A stretch of 64,000 nucleotides of DNA from Candidatus Rokuibacteriota bacterium (GTDB lineage: Bacteria > Methylomirabilota > Methylomirabilia > Rokubacteriales > CSP1-6), in contig QHSU01000058.1 of NCBI GenBank assembly GCA_003220535.1, forward strand, positions 1-64,000, read 5' to 3'. Position numbers and translations under genes: made by a program. The notes below the pieces were generated by a model that was given only the letters and a program-made list of their open reading frames with translations, searched no databases and had not been told where the DNA came from. This document shows positions 45,162 through 58,138 of the stretch, one piece after another; the first letter of the stretch is position 1; each line of letters begins with the position of its first letter.

Positions 45162-46817
45162 CTACCCGGCCGTATAGCGATGCAGCTGTTTCGGGACGAA
45201 CCACTCGTTGAAGTTGTACTGGATGCCGATCGGCGCCGGCACGATGCCCCGAACCCGGGACGAGACGACTGGGAGCCCGTCCCGGAAGTAGAGGAAGACG
45301 ATCGGCTGGTCCTCGGCGAGCACGACCTGCAGCCGGTCGTAGTATTGCTTCCGCTCGGCCTCGACGCACGTGCTCCGTCCCTTCTCCAGGAGCCCGTCCA
45401 CCTCGGGGTTCGCGTAGCCGATGCGGTTCAGCTCGTCGGGTGACGTCTTGGACGAGTGCCAGATGTCGAACTGGTCGGGATCGGGCGTGATGCCCCAGGC
45501 GAGGATCATCGCCTCGAAGTTCCGCTTCTTGATGTACTCCTTCAGGAGCGCCGCCCATTCGATGACGCGGATCTCGACGTTCACGCCGAGGTCCTTGAGC
45601 GACGCCTGGATGATCTCGGCGACCTTCCGGCCCTCGTCGCTCCCCTGGGCGGTCAGCAACTCGAACTTGAACGGCTGGCCGTTCTTCAGGAGGACGCCGT
45701 CGGGATCCTTCTCCGTCCATCCGGCATCGGCGAGCAGCGCGCGCGCCTGCGCGAGGTCGTACGGGTACGTCCGGACGTTCGGGTTGTACTGCCACGTCCC
45801 GGGCTTGTAGGGGCCGGTCGCCTCGCGCGCGAGGCCGAGGCGAACGCCGTCGATCAGCTCGCGCTTGTTGATCGCATGGGCGAAGGCCTGCCGCACGCGC
45901 CGATCGGCGAAGCGCGGGTCTCTCAAGTTCAGGCCGAGGTAGACGTAAACGTTCGCCGCGTACTGGTACTTGGTGTAGGCCTTGCGGAAGGCCGGGTACT
46001 CGGTCTGCCGCTTGAACTGGAGCGCGGTGAGCTTGGCGCCGTCCACGCCCTTGGCCTTCAGCTCGAGGAACGTCGTCGCCGAGCTGGGGATGATCCGGTA
46101 GACGACGCGCGAGATGTACGGCCGGCCCTCGAAGTAGTCGGAGTTCGCCACGAGCACGACCTTCTCGCCAGGCTTCCACTCGCTGAATCGATACGGGCCG
46201 GTCCCGACGGGATTGGCGCGGTTCTGCGGCGCCTCGCGGAGCTTGCCCTCGCGGGCGTACGACTCGAGCAGGTGCTTGGGTAGCATCCAGATGCTCCAGC
46301 TCTGGAGCGCCTTCGCGGACGGATGCTTGTAGCGGACGTGCACCGTGTAGGGATCCGGCGCGACGACCGACTCGACCGCCTTGAAGTCGCCGCCGTAGGC
46401 GGTCGGGGTCTTGGGATTGATCATCGTCTCGTAGGTGAAGATGACGTCCGCGGCGGTGAACGGCTGATTGTCGTGCCATCGCACGTTGGGGCGCAGCTTG
46501 AACGTGAGATCGAGACAATCGCGGCTGTACTGCCAGGACTCGGCCAGCTCGCCGACGAGGTTGAGGTCCTTGTCGTACTTGACGAGGCCGTTGTAGATCA
46601 GCGAGCCGACCTCGAACGAGGGCCCGTCGCTGAGCACGTTCGGGATCAGGCCCGAGATGTTGCCTTGCAACGCCTCGATGTAGGTGTCGCCGTACGCCGG
46701 CTTGCCCGTCGCCTGTCCGCTCGCGAGATCCATCGCGCTGTCCGCTTCGCCCCCGCACCCGGCGACGGCGAGCAGGAGGAGCAGCCCGAGGAGGCGCAGC
46801 GGGACGGCCCGGCTCAT
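45162..46817 (-). CDS. Peptide-type ABC transporter substrate-binding lipoprotein
   Basis: Family 5 extracellular solute-binding protein. The 551-residue product has a lipoprotein signal ending AVAGC (Cys ~22), the family signature LAESWQYSRDCLDLTFKLRP near 95-115, RWHDNQPFTAADVIFTYE and GTGPYRFSEWKPGEKVVL. It would deliver peptides or another ligand to the two permeases encoded downstream. ATG 46817 is chosen; the longer frame upstream reads secG out of frame. Starts 8 bases after the secG stop. Confidence 0.92.
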   Translation of the reverse strand: MSRAVPLRLLGLLLLLAVAGCGGEADSAMDLASGQATGKPAYGDTYIEALQGNISGLIPNVLSDGPSFEVGSLIYNGLVKYDKDLNLVGELAESWQYSRDCLDLTFKLRPNVRWHDNQPFTAADVIFTYETMINPKTPTAYGGDFKAVESVVAPDPYTVHVRYKHPSAKALQSWSIWMLPKHLLESYAREGKLREAPQNRANPVGTGPYRFSEWKPGEKVVLVANSDYFEGRPYISRVVYRIIPSSATTFLELKAKGVDGAKLTALQFKRQTEYPAFRKAYTKYQYAANVYVYLGLNLRDPRFADRRVRQAFAHAINKRELIDGVRLGLAREATGPYKPGTWQYNPNVRTYPYDLAQARALLADAGWTEKDPDGVLLKNGQPFKFELLTAQGSDEGRKVAEIIQASLKDLGVNVEIRVIEWAALLKEYIKKRNFEAMILAWGITPDPDQFDIWHSSKTSPDELNRIGYANPEVDGLLEKGRSTCVEAERKQYYDRLQVVLAEDQPIVFLYFRDGLPVVSSRVRGIVPAPIGIQYNFNEWFVPKQLHRYTAG

Positions 46818-46825
46818 CCCCACCG

Positions 46826-47197
46826 TCAGCGGGGCTGGCTCGGGGTGGGGGTCGCGGGCTCCGCCGGGGCGGCGGGTGTCGGCGACGCCGGAGCGGCGGG
46901 CCCGGGCCCCGCCGGGGCGGGCGCGCTCGCCGGCGGGGGTGCGGCCTCGCGCACGACGGAACTTCCCCGCTCGCCACCCAGGATCGCGAGCGTGAACGAC
47001 GTGATCGTGAAGACGATCGCGATGCCGGTCGTGATCTTGCCGAGCAAGGTCGGCGTCCCCATCGATCCGAACACCGCCTGGCTGCCGGCGCCGCCGAACG
47101 CCGAGCCGATGTCGGCGCCCTTCCCCGATTGCAGCAGGACGATGCCGATGATGGCGAAGCACGCGAGGACGTGGATGATGATCAGCGCGATGTGCAT
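46826..47197 (-). CDS. secG: Preprotein translocase subunit SecG
   Basis: Small partner of SecYE. The 123-residue product has two membrane helices with the SecG signature VLLQSGKGADIGSAFGG and ...FGSMGTPTLLGKIT between them. The last ~45 residues are a Pro/Ala-rich tail, longer than usual. AAGGAG lies 7 bases before ATG 47197. It follows tpiA by 4 bases, the classic gap-pgk-tpiA-secG order. Confidence 0.95.
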   Translation of the reverse strand: MHIALIIIHVLACFAIIGIVLLQSGKGADIGSAFGGAGSQAVFGSMGTPTLLGKITTGIAIVFTITSFTLAILGGERGSSVVREAAPPPASAPAPAGPGPAAPASPTPAAPAEPATPTPSQPR

Positions 47198-47201
47198 CCG
47201 G

Positions 47202-47981
47202 TCACTCCTTGGCGGCGGTGCCGATGCGCGCCGCTTTGCGGACGATCCCGATGAATCCCTGCGCGTTGAGGCTCGCGCCCCCGACGAGCGCCCCATCGAC
47301 CTCGGGCTCGGCGAGGAGAGCGTCGGCGTTCTCGGCCTTGACGCTGCCCCCGTACAGAATGCGCACGGTCTGCGCGATCTCCTTGGACGAGAGCTCGGAG
47401 AGGAGCCCGCGCAGGTAGCCCTGCACCTCGGCGGCCTGGGCGGGCGTCGCGTTGACGCCCGTGCCGATCGCCCAGACGGGCTCGTAGGCGAGGACGGTCT
47501 TCGCGATCTGGTCGCCCGTGAGGCCGGCGAGCCCGGCGCGCAGCTGACCCTCGACGGTGGTGAAGGTCAACCCCTGGCGCCGCTCGTCGGCGGTCTCGCC
47601 CACGCACAAGACCGGTGTGAGGCCGTGGGACAGGACCGCGCGGGTCTTCAGGTTGATCAGCTCGTCGGACTCGCCGATCTCCTTCCGTCGCTCGGAGTGA
47701 CCCACCAGCACCCAGCGACAGATGAGCTCGGCGAGCATGGGCACCGAGATCTCGCCCGTGTGCGCCCCAGCGGGCTCGTGATGGCACGTCTGCGCGCCAA
47801 GCTGAATCGGGCCGCCACCGAGGATCTCCGACACCGCGGCGAGCGCGGTGAACGGCGGGCACACGACGACCTGGACGCCGCGCGGTCGCTTGAGGCCGTC
47901 GCGGATCGCGGTCGACAGCACCCGGGCCTCGGCGACCGTGCCGTGCATCTTCCAGTTGCCGATGACGAGCGGGGTCCGCAT
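47202..47981 (-). CDS. tpiA: Triosephosphate isomerase
   Basis: Interconverts dihydroxyacetone phosphate and glyceraldehyde 3-phosphate. The 259-residue product has the substrate lysine in GNWKMHG (about 11), catalytic His in VLVGHSERR, catalytic Glu in AYEPVWAIGTG and the phosphate loop YGGSVKAEN. ATG 47981 overlaps the pgk stop by one base (TGATG). All active-site residues are intact. Confidence 0.97.
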   Translation of the reverse strand: MRTPLVIGNWKMHGTVAEARVLSTAIRDGLKRPRGVQVVVCPPFTALAAVSEILGGGPIQLGAQTCHHEPAGAHTGEISVPMLAELICRWVLVGHSERRKEIGESDELINLKTRAVLSHGLTPVLCVGETADERRQGLTFTTVEGQLRAGLAGLTGDQIAKTVLAYEPVWAIGTGVNATPAQAAEVQGYLRGLLSELSSKEIAQTVRILYGGSVKAENADALLAEPEVDGALVGGASLNAQGFIGIVRKAARIGTAAKE

Positions 47982-49165
47982 CAGCCGGCGTCCGTCAGCG
48001 CCTCGACGCCCGGCAGCTTGCGCCCCTCGAGGAACTCGAGGAACGCGCCGCCGGCGGTCGAGATGTATCCGATGCGCTCGGCGACACCCGCCTGGGTGAC
48101 GGCGGCGACCGTGTCGCCCCCGCCGACGACCGAGAACGCCGACGCCTCCGCGACGGCGCGCGCGAGCCCGAGCGTCCCCGCCGCGAACGCCGGCCGCTCG
48201 AACACGCCCATGGGACCGTTCCACACGATGGTGCGGGCGCCTTTGAGCGCGCCGGCGAACCGCTCGACGGTCCGGGGCCCGATGTCGAGGCCCATCTGGT
48301 CCGCCGGGATCTCACGGATGCCGACCGCGCGCCCCCGCCCGCTGTCCGGGCCATCGGCGACGATCGCGTCGACGGGCAGCACGAGCCCGACGCCGCGACG
48401 CCGGGCGGCCTCGAGCGCCCGCCGCGCCGTCTCGATCTGGTCGGGCTCGACGAGCGAACGGCCGACGCCGTGACCGAGCGATCGCAGGAACGTGAAGGCC
48501 ATGCCGCCGCCGACCAGGAGCGCGTCGACCCGCTCGAGCAGATGCTCGACCAGCGTCAGCTTGTCCGAGACCTTGGCCCCGCCCAGGATCGCCACGCGCG
48601 GCCGCTCGGGCGACTCGAGGATGCGGGAGAGCGCCGCCAGCTCCTGCTGCATCAGGAGCCCGGCGGCGGCCGGTTGCAGGTGCCTCGTGATGGCGGCGAT
48701 CGACGCGTGCGCGCGGTGCGCGGCCGCGAAGGCATCGTTCACGTAGCACTGGCCGAGCGCGGCGAGGGACCGGGCGAAGTCGTCGTCGTTGGCTTCCTCC
48801 TCGGCGTGGAAGCGCAGGTTCTCGAGGAGGAGCACCTCACCCGGCGACACCCGGAGCGCCCACTCGAGCGTCTCGGCGCCGACGCAGTCGGGCGCCAGTG
48901 GGACCCGCTGGCCGAGGAGCGCCTCGAGGCGCGCGGCGACGGGGCGGAGCGAGAACTCCGGCGTGACCTTGCCCTTGGGCCGTCCGAGATGCGAGGCGAG
49001 GACGACCGCGGCGCCGGCCTTGAGCGCGTGCTGGATCGTCGGAACGACCGCCCGGAGCCGCGTCTCGTCGGTGACCGCGCCGCGGTCGAGCGGCACGTTG
49101 AGGTCGGCGCGCACGAACACGCGTCGTTCCGCGAGATCCAGTTGCGCGATCGTCAGCTTCGACAA
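47981..49165 (-). CDS. pgk: Phosphoglycerate kinase
   Basis: ATP-forming glycolytic kinase. The 394-residue product has RVFVRADLNVPL near the N-terminus, ASHLGRPKG, VLLENLRFH, VAILGGAKVSDK and the C-terminal VVGGGDTVAA. The start is TTG at 49165, directly after the gap TAA (TAATTG), and no ATG is available in range; no Shine-Dalgarno sequence is visible, so translation may depend on coupling to gap. Confidence 0.97.
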   Translation of the reverse strand: MSKLTIAQLDLAERRVFVRADLNVPLDRGAVTDETRLRAVVPTIQHALKAGAAVVLASHLGRPKGKVTPEFSLRPVAARLEALLGQRVPLAPDCVGAETLEWALRVSPGEVLLLENLRFHAEEEANDDDFARSLAALGQCYVNDAFAAAHRAHASIAAITRHLQPAAAGLLMQQELAALSRILESPERPRVAILGGAKVSDKLTLVEHLLERVDALLVGGGMAFTFLRSLGHGVGRSLVEPDQIETARRALEAARRRGVGLVLPVDAIVADGPDSGRGRAVGIREIPADQMGLDIGPRTVERFAGALKGARTIVWNGPMGVFERPAFAAGTLGLARAVAEASAFSVVGGGDTVAAVTQAGVAERIGYISTAGGAFLEFLEGRKLPGVEALTDAG

Positions 49166-50933
<1,768 letters not shown>

Positions 50934-50946
50934 CGGGCGGCTCGTG

Positions 50947-51894
50947 TCAGGCGCGGACCGGGCGGAGCGTGTTCCAGCGCCGGCACTGAGCGCAGCGGTC
51001 CTGCCACGCCGGCGCCGTCGCCCCGCAGCCCTCGCACCGATACGGCCAATCGAACGCGTGCCCGAGCTGCAGGGCGCGACGGTACTCCTCGAACGCCTCC
51101 CGGGTCTCCCCACGGCGCTCGAAGACGACGCCGAGTAGCGCGTGGACCACGGGGGATCCGGGGGCGCGGACCTCGACCTTCTCGAACTGGTCCGCCGCCT
51201 CGTCGAGCATCTCGAGCTCGAGGAAGACGCGACCGAGCGCCACCGCGAGGGCGAGATCGTCCGGCGCCCGGTCGATCGCCACGCGATAGAGCGCGATCAT
51301 GCGGCTCGGACGGCCTTCCTGCCGATACGCGCGCTCGAGCCGGGCGAGCAAGGAAAGCGCCGGGAGGACCTCGGCAGCGCGCTCCCAGGTGCGGACCGCT
51401 TCGCGGTGGTCCCCGGACGATTCGTAGGCGTCGCCGAGCGCGAGCGCCGCCGGCACGAAGGAGCGGTCGGCGCGCACGGCGCTCCGGAAGTGGCCCAGCG
51501 CGCCGCCGGCGTTGCCGCGCGCAATCTCGGCGCGACCGAGCTCGTAGTAGATGGTGGCCAGCCACTCGGTCTCGGGCGAGCGCTCGGTCGAGCCGACCCC
51601 ACCGAGGACCCGTTGTTGCACGTCGAGGGCCTCGCGCCATCGCTCCGCCTCGACGGCGAGGTCGCGGAGGCCCCGCAACGCTCCGAGGTGATCCCGGCGC
51701 GTCTGGAGGAGCAGCCGGAGCAGCGTGCCCGCCTCGTCGTGGCGGCCGAGACGCCGCGCCTCCTGCGCGCGCCGCAGCAACTCGGACGTCGGGGCGTCGT
51801 CCGCGTCGGATCCGGGGGTGGCGCCGAGGTTGAAGAAGCTCTTGAGCGTCAGGCCGAGGGAGAGGAGCGAGCGAAGGGAAACCGGCAACGTCAC
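50947..51894 (-). CDS. LapB/YciM-like TPR protein with C-terminal rubredoxin-like domain
   Basis: The 315-residue product has TPR-like helical repeats over about 35-275 (ATIYYELGRAEIARGNAGGA and others) and ends in a rubredoxin-like knuckle, YRCEGCGATAPAW followed by CAQCRRWNTLRP, as in LapB, which regulates LpxC degradation and LPS synthesis. Unlike E. coli LapB, the N-terminus (MTLPVSLRSLLSLGLTLKSF) is only weakly hydrophobic, so membrane anchoring is doubtful. The start GTG 51894 has no clear ribosome binding site. It lies between a DksA-type gene and comF, not beside lapA or pyrF. Confidence 0.8.
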   Translation of the reverse strand: MTLPVSLRSLLSLGLTLKSFFNLGATPGSDADDAPTSELLRRAQEARRLGRHDEAGTLLRLLLQTRRDHLGALRGLRDLAVEAERWREALDVQQRVLGGVGSTERSPETEWLATIYYELGRAEIARGNAGGALGHFRSAVRADRSFVPAALALGDAYESSGDHREAVRTWERAAEVLPALSLLARLERAYRQEGRPSRMIALYRVAIDRAPDDLALAVALGRVFLELEMLDEAADQFEKVEVRAPGSPVVHALLGVVFERRGETREAFEEYRRALQLGHAFDWPYRCEGCGATAPAWQDRCAQCRRWNTLRPVRA

Positions 51895-51949
51895 GAACGC
51901 GACGATTCGTGCAGAGCGGAGCGCGGAGGCGCGACGGGACCGCGCACGG

Positions 51950-52315
51950 CTAGCCCGTCGCCATCCGCTCCTCTTCCTCGATCACCCGCTGACAGTCGAT
52001 GCAGTGGCGCGCGAAGGGCAGGGCGTCGAGCCGCTTCTCGGAAATCGGCTCGTTGCATCGCTCGCAGGCGCCGAACGCGCCGTCGTCGAGCTTCTGGAGC
52101 GCCGAGACGACGTCGCGTAGCAGGCGCCGGTCGCCGTTGCCCAGCTCGAAGAAGAACTCCCTCGTATACGCGGTGTTCGCCTGGTCGCCGAGGTCTTTGA
52201 TGGAGTCGTCTTCCTGATCCTTCCCGTACAGCGCGGTCCGCCCGACCTCCTCGGTCAGCTGTCGCTGCTTCTCGATGAGCCGCTTTTTGAAGTACGCGAG
52301 CCGTTCCTTCCGCAT
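51950..52315 (-). CDS. DksA/TraR-family zinc-finger protein
   Basis: The 121-residue product has a helical coiled-coil N-terminal half (RLAYFKKRLIEKQRQLTEEV) and the C4 zinc finger CERCNEPISEKR...CIDCQ. These proteins bind the RNA polymerase secondary channel and adjust rRNA and stress transcription with ppGpp. At the coiled-coil tip the acidic residues (DQEDDSIKDLGDQA) resemble the DksA DxxDxA motif: DLGDQA. ATG 52315 has AAGGAGG about 5 bases upstream. A TTGCGC-N17-TAGCGT promoter candidate precedes it. Confidence 0.92.
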   Translation of the reverse strand: MRKERLAYFKKRLIEKQRQLTEEVGRTALYGKDQEDDSIKDLGDQANTAYTREFFFELGNGDRRLLRDVVSALQKLDDGAFGACERCNEPISEKRLDALPFARHCIDCQRVIEEEERMATG

Positions 52316-52359
52316 CTGGACCTCCTTCCCGACCACAATGGCGCGCACTCAAGAGACAG

Positions 52360-52388
52360 ACGCTAGCACGCGTCTCGGGGGCGCGCAA
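52360..52388 (-). promoter_or_regulatory. Candidate promoter of the dksA-type gene
   Basis: Minus-strand TTGCGC (52383-52388) and TAGCGT (52360-52365) are 17 bases apart. Each box matches the consensus at only three positions, but the GC-rich -10 resembles the TAGCCT boxes seen at 13886 and 18484. The predicted start is near 52353, leaving a ~38-base leader with a good Shine-Dalgarno sequence. Confidence 0.3.
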
Positions 52389-52418
52389 CACCTTCACGCC
52401 GCGGGCACGAATCGTGGC

Positions 52419-52775
52419 TCACGAAGGGTCGAGCGGCAACACCGGCGCGTCGCCCCACAGGCGCTCGAGCGCGTAGTAGAGGCGGGTGTCCTCGAGAAAC
52501 ACGTGCATCAGCACGTCGCCGTAGTCGAGAAGAACCCATCCGCTCTCGGCGACGCCTTCGGCGTGCAGGACGTGCACTCCTTGGCCCTTCAGATCGCCGC
52601 GGATGGCCTCGGTGATCGTCTCGAGATGGGTCGTGGACTTGCCGCTACAGATCAGAAAATAGTCCGTGACGCTCGACACGCGCTGGACGTCGAGCACGAC
52701 GAGGTCGCCCGCCCGCTTGTCCAGCGCCGCGCGCGCCGCGCGACGCGCCTTCCACTCCGCCGACGGCGTCGTCAC
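52419..52775 (-). CDS. rsfS: Ribosomal silencing factor RsfS
   Basis: Binds ribosomal protein L14 and blocks subunit joining when nutrients are low. The 118-residue product has DVQRVSSVTDYFLICSG, ESGWVLLDYGDVLMHVF and the terminal YYALERLWGDAP, all typical. GTG 52775 overlaps the nadD stop (GTGA). nadD-rsfS is a conserved pair. It is the last gene of the rplU operon. Confidence 0.95.
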   Translation of the reverse strand: MTTPSAEWKARRAARAALDKRAGDLVVLDVQRVSSVTDYFLICSGKSTTHLETITEAIRGDLKGQGVHVLHAEGVAESGWVLLDYGDVLMHVFLEDTRLYYALERLWGDAPVLPLDPS

Positions 52776-53380
52776 GATCCTTCGTCGCGGTAGAGCCGCT
52801 TGGCCTGGATGTACGCGTCGACCGCCTCGGGGACCCGGTACGCGAGGGACCGCCGCTCGCGCACTCGGTGCCGGAGATCCGAGGCGGAGATCGGCAGCGA
52901 GATCGCCCGGACCACCAGGGGCTCCTGGCCGATCTCGTGTACCACCTTGCGGACCGCCGCGCTGTCCGGATCGAAGGCGCTGCCTACCCGCGGCACGACG
53001 ACGATCTGCGCGAGCCGGGCGACGCGCCGTGGCGTTCGCCACGTGAGCATGTCGAGAAACGTCTCCGATCCGACGATCAGGAACAGCTCCTCGCGAGGGA
53101 TGCAAAGGGCCTCGAGCGTGTCCACGGTGTACGAGGGCCCGGCGCGGCGCAACTCGAGATCGGAGACGACGAACTTCGGATGACCGGCGACGGCGAGCTG
53201 CACCATCGCGTAGCGATCGTCCGCCGGGGCCAGCTGCGAGCTCGGCTTGTGGGGGGGCAGCGCGGCCGGCACGAAGAGCACCCGGTCGAGGCCGAGCGCG
53301 TCCAGGACGTCGTCAGCGAGCAGCAGGTGCCCGTAGTGGATCGGATTGAACGATCCGCCGAGGACGGCCGTGCGCGCCAA
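52772..53380 (-). CDS. nadD: Nicotinate-nucleotide adenylyltransferase
   Basis: Makes nicotinate adenine dinucleotide in NAD synthesis. The 202-residue product has the nucleotidyltransferase motif GGSFNPIHYGHLL (8-20), VPAALPPHKP and the C-terminal ISASDLRHRVRE that replaces the ISSTxIR motif. The start is TTG 53380; no closer ATG fits. It lies 35 bases after proA. Confidence 0.95.
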   Translation of the reverse strand: MARTAVLGGSFNPIHYGHLLLADDVLDALGLDRVLFVPAALPPHKPSSQLAPADDRYAMVQLAVAGHPKFVVSDLELRRAGPSYTVDTLEALCIPREELFLIVGSETFLDMLTWRTPRRVARLAQIVVVPRVGSAFDPDSAAVRKVVHEIGQEPLVVRAISLPISASDLRHRVRERRSLAYRVPEAVDAYIQAKRLYRDEGS

Positions 53381-53415
53381 GCTTAGCCCAGAGTCGACTC
53401 GGTCGAGCGCCGCAC

Positions 53416-54675
53416 TTAGTCCCGCACCTGCCCGTCACCCTGCACGATGAACTTCGTCGTCGTCAGCTCTCGGACCCCGACCGGCCCGCGGGCGTGCACC
53501 CGGGACGTCGAGATGCCCATCTCGGCGCCCATGCCGAACTGGTGGCCGTCCACCAATCGCGTCGACGCATTCACGAGCACGGCGGCCGCGTCGACCTCGC
53601 GCGTGAACCGGCGGGCATGGCCGAGGTCGTTGGTGACGATCGCCTCGGCGAGGCCTGTCCCGTGGCGCTGGATGTGCTGGATCGCGGTGTCGAGGTCGTC
53701 GACGACGCGGATCGCAAGGGTCAGGTCCAGATACTCGGTATCCCAGTCGGCATCCGTCGCCGGAGTGGTCCCGGGCATCAGCGCGACCGTCCGCGGGCAC
53801 CCGCGCACCGCGACTCCGGCCGCGGCGAGGCGCGCGCCCAGCACCGGCAGGAGGCTCGGCGCGATCTCGCGGTGGACCAGGAGCGTCTCGAGCGCGTTGC
53901 AGACGCTCGGCCGCTGCGCCTTCGCGTTGACCACGATCGGTACGGCCATCGCGACGTCGGCCCCGGCGTCGACGAAGACGTGCACCAGGCCCTTGTCGTG
54001 CTTCAACACGGGCACGCGCGAGCGTTCGCTCACCCACCGCACGAACTCCTCGCCGCCCCGCGGGATGATCAGGTCCACGAGCCTGTCGAGCTCGAGCAGC
54101 GCGGCCACCGCCGCCCGGTCCGTGGTCTCGACGAACTGGACGGCGTCGGGGGGCGCCCCCACCTTCTCCAGCGCCTTCGCCAGGACCCCCGCGATCGCGG
54201 TATTCGACTCGATCGCCTCGCTGCCCCCGCGCAGCACGACCGCGTTGCCCGACTTCACGCAGAGGCCGGCGGCATCGGCGGTGACGTTCGGCCGGGACTC
54301 GTAGATGAAGGCGATCACGCCCAGCGGCACGCGGACGCGCGAGATGTCGAGGCCGTTCGGACGACGCCAGGCCTCGACCACGGTCCCGACCGGATCCGGG
54401 AGCGCGGCGATTTCCCGAAGCCCCTGCGCCATCTCCTCGATCCGTGCCTCGGTGAGCGTCAGGCGATCGAGAAACGCCTTCGTCACCCGGCCCCGCGCCC
54501 GCTCGAGGTCGGCGCGATTGGCCTCGAGCAGCGCCTCGCTCCTCTCCACGAGCCCGCGCGCCATCTGGGCGAGCGCGTCGTTCTTGGTCTTCGTCGGGCA
54601 GAGCGCCAGCGTGCGCGCCGCCTCGCGCGCCGCGCGGGCGCGGGTTTCCATGAGGGCCCGGGCGTCCATAGTCAT
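53416..54675 (-). CDS. proA: Gamma-glutamyl phosphate reductase
   Basis: Second enzyme of proline synthesis, NADPH-dependent. The 419-residue product has SRPNVTADAAGLCVKSGNAVVLRGG and, around the catalytic cysteine, QRPSVCNALETLLVH, with VDLIIPRGG between. Length is typical. The first ATG (54675) and a second two codons later are both possible starts. It follows proB by 3 bases. Confidence 0.96.
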   Translation of the reverse strand: MTMDARALMETRARAAREAARTLALCPTKTKNDALAQMARGLVERSEALLEANRADLERARGRVTKAFLDRLTLTEARIEEMAQGLREIAALPDPVGTVVEAWRRPNGLDISRVRVPLGVIAFIYESRPNVTADAAGLCVKSGNAVVLRGGSEAIESNTAIAGVLAKALEKVGAPPDAVQFVETTDRAAVAALLELDRLVDLIIPRGGEEFVRWVSERSRVPVLKHDKGLVHVFVDAGADVAMAVPIVVNAKAQRPSVCNALETLLVHREIAPSLLPVLGARLAAAGVAVRGCPRTVALMPGTTPATDADWDTEYLDLTLAIRVVDDLDTAIQHIQRHGTGLAEAIVTNDLGHARRFTREVDAAAVLVNASTRLVDGHQFGMGAEMGISTSRVHARGPVGVRELTTTKFIVQGDGQVRD

Positions 54676-54678
54676 CCT

Positions 54679-57123
<2,445 letters not shown>

Positions 57124-57129
57124 CGCGCC

Positions 57130-57441
57130 TCAGACCTCGATCTTGGTGATGCGGACCGTCGTCGCCGCCTGACGGTGGCCACGGTTCCGCCGATAATTCT
57201 TGCGACGCTTGAATTTCACGACCGACACTTTCCGTCGGCGTCCCTGCGCCACGACTTCGCCCGAGACCTTGGCCCGGCTCAGCGCCTTCTCCCCGGCAAT
57301 GACCTCGCCATCGCGGGTGACGAGCAGGACCGACCGAAACTCGACGGCCGCTCCCTTGTCGCCTGGCAGCTTCTCGACCGAGATGACCTGTCCCGGCGCC
57401 ACGCAATACTGCTTGCCTCCGGTCGCGATCACGGCTTCCAT
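57130..57441 (-). CDS. rplU: 50S ribosomal protein L21
   Basis: The 103-residue product starts MEAVIATGGKQYCVAPGQVI and ends with the basic FKRRKNYRRNRGHRQ...TTVRITKIEV typical of L21. AAAGG lies upstream of ATG 57441. It heads the operon rplU-rpmA-obgE-proB-proA-nadD-rsfS. Confidence 0.98.
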   Translation of the reverse strand: MEAVIATGGKQYCVAPGQVISVEKLPGDKGAAVEFRSVLLVTRDGEVIAGEKALSRAKVSGEVVAQGRRRKVSVVKFKRRKNYRRNRGHRQAATTVRITKIEV

Positions 57442-57482
57442 GGTCTCAGACCTTTCCCTACCGTCGACGACGACGAGGCCCC

Positions 57483-57512
57483 ATCAGACCACACGCCGAC
57501 GCCTTGCGTCAA
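57483..57512 (-). promoter_or_regulatory. Candidate promoter of the rplU operon
   Basis: Minus-strand TTGACG (57507-57512) and TCTGAT (57483-57488) are 18 bases apart. The predicted start near 57476 gives a leader of about 35 bases. It lies in the 88 bases between the ECF sigma gene and rplU, so the ribosomal genes need not depend on the tetR promoter. Confidence 0.45.
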
Positions 57513-57529
57513 CCGGCGCGAGCCCGCGC

Positions 57530-58138
57530 TCACGCCGTCTTCATGTATTCGGCGAGGCGCTTGCGGACGAAGAGGCGCGAGCGATGCACTCTGGACTTCA
57601 CCGCCGGCAGACTGATGCCGAGGGCTTCGGCGATGTCGGGGTTCGACAGGCCCTCGACGTCGTGGAGCACGAGCGCGGTGCGGTAGTCGGGCGGCAGCCC
57701 ATCGATCGCGTCGCCCAGCACGCGACGCAGCTCGCCCTGGAGGGCCTGCTCGTCCACTCGATCGGACCAGTCGGCCATCGGCTCGAAGTGCCGACCGTCG
57801 TCGTCGAACGACGGCAAGACGTCGTCGATCGCGATCTCGTGCGCCTTCGACCGGCGCGCCCGCAGCTTCTGATACGCGGCGTTCGCGGCGATACGGTAGA
57901 GCCAGCTCCCGAACGCGGACTCGCCCTTGAAGGTGGAGATCTTGCGGGCGGCCGTCCAGAGGGCGTCCTGAGCCGCCTCTTCGGCGTCTTCGTTCGACCC
58001 GGTGATCCGCAGAGCGAGCCGGTACACGCGATCGCCGTACGTCTCCACCAGGAGCTCCGGGGCCTGGGGATCCTCGCGACGCAACGCCTCGACCAGGGCC
58101 GCGTCGGCGTCGGTCTTCGTCCTGTCCATGACAGTCAT
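57530..58138 (-). CDS. ECF-type RNA polymerase sigma factor
   Basis: The 202-residue product has region 2 (YGDRVYRLALRITGSNEDAEE, AQDALWTAARKISTF, SWLYRIAANAAYQKLR) and region 4 (LPPDYRTALVLHDVEGLSNPDIAEALGIS and VKSRVHRSRLFVRKRL; quoted in pieces), RpoE-like. An unusual acidic linker (DVLPSFDDDGRHFEPMADWSD) separates them. No anti-sigma factor gene accompanies it. Instead its ATG overlaps the stop of a TetR regulator (ATGA), so its production is tied to that repressor. Target promoters are unknown. Confidence 0.93.
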   Translation of the reverse strand: MTVMDRTKTDADAALVEALRREDPQAPELLVETYGDRVYRLALRITGSNEDAEEAAQDALWTAARKISTFKGESAFGSWLYRIAANAAYQKLRARRSKAHEIAIDDVLPSFDDDGRHFEPMADWSDRVDEQALQGELRRVLGDAIDGLPPDYRTALVLHDVEGLSNPDIAEALGISLPAVKSRVHRSRLFVRKRLAEYMKTA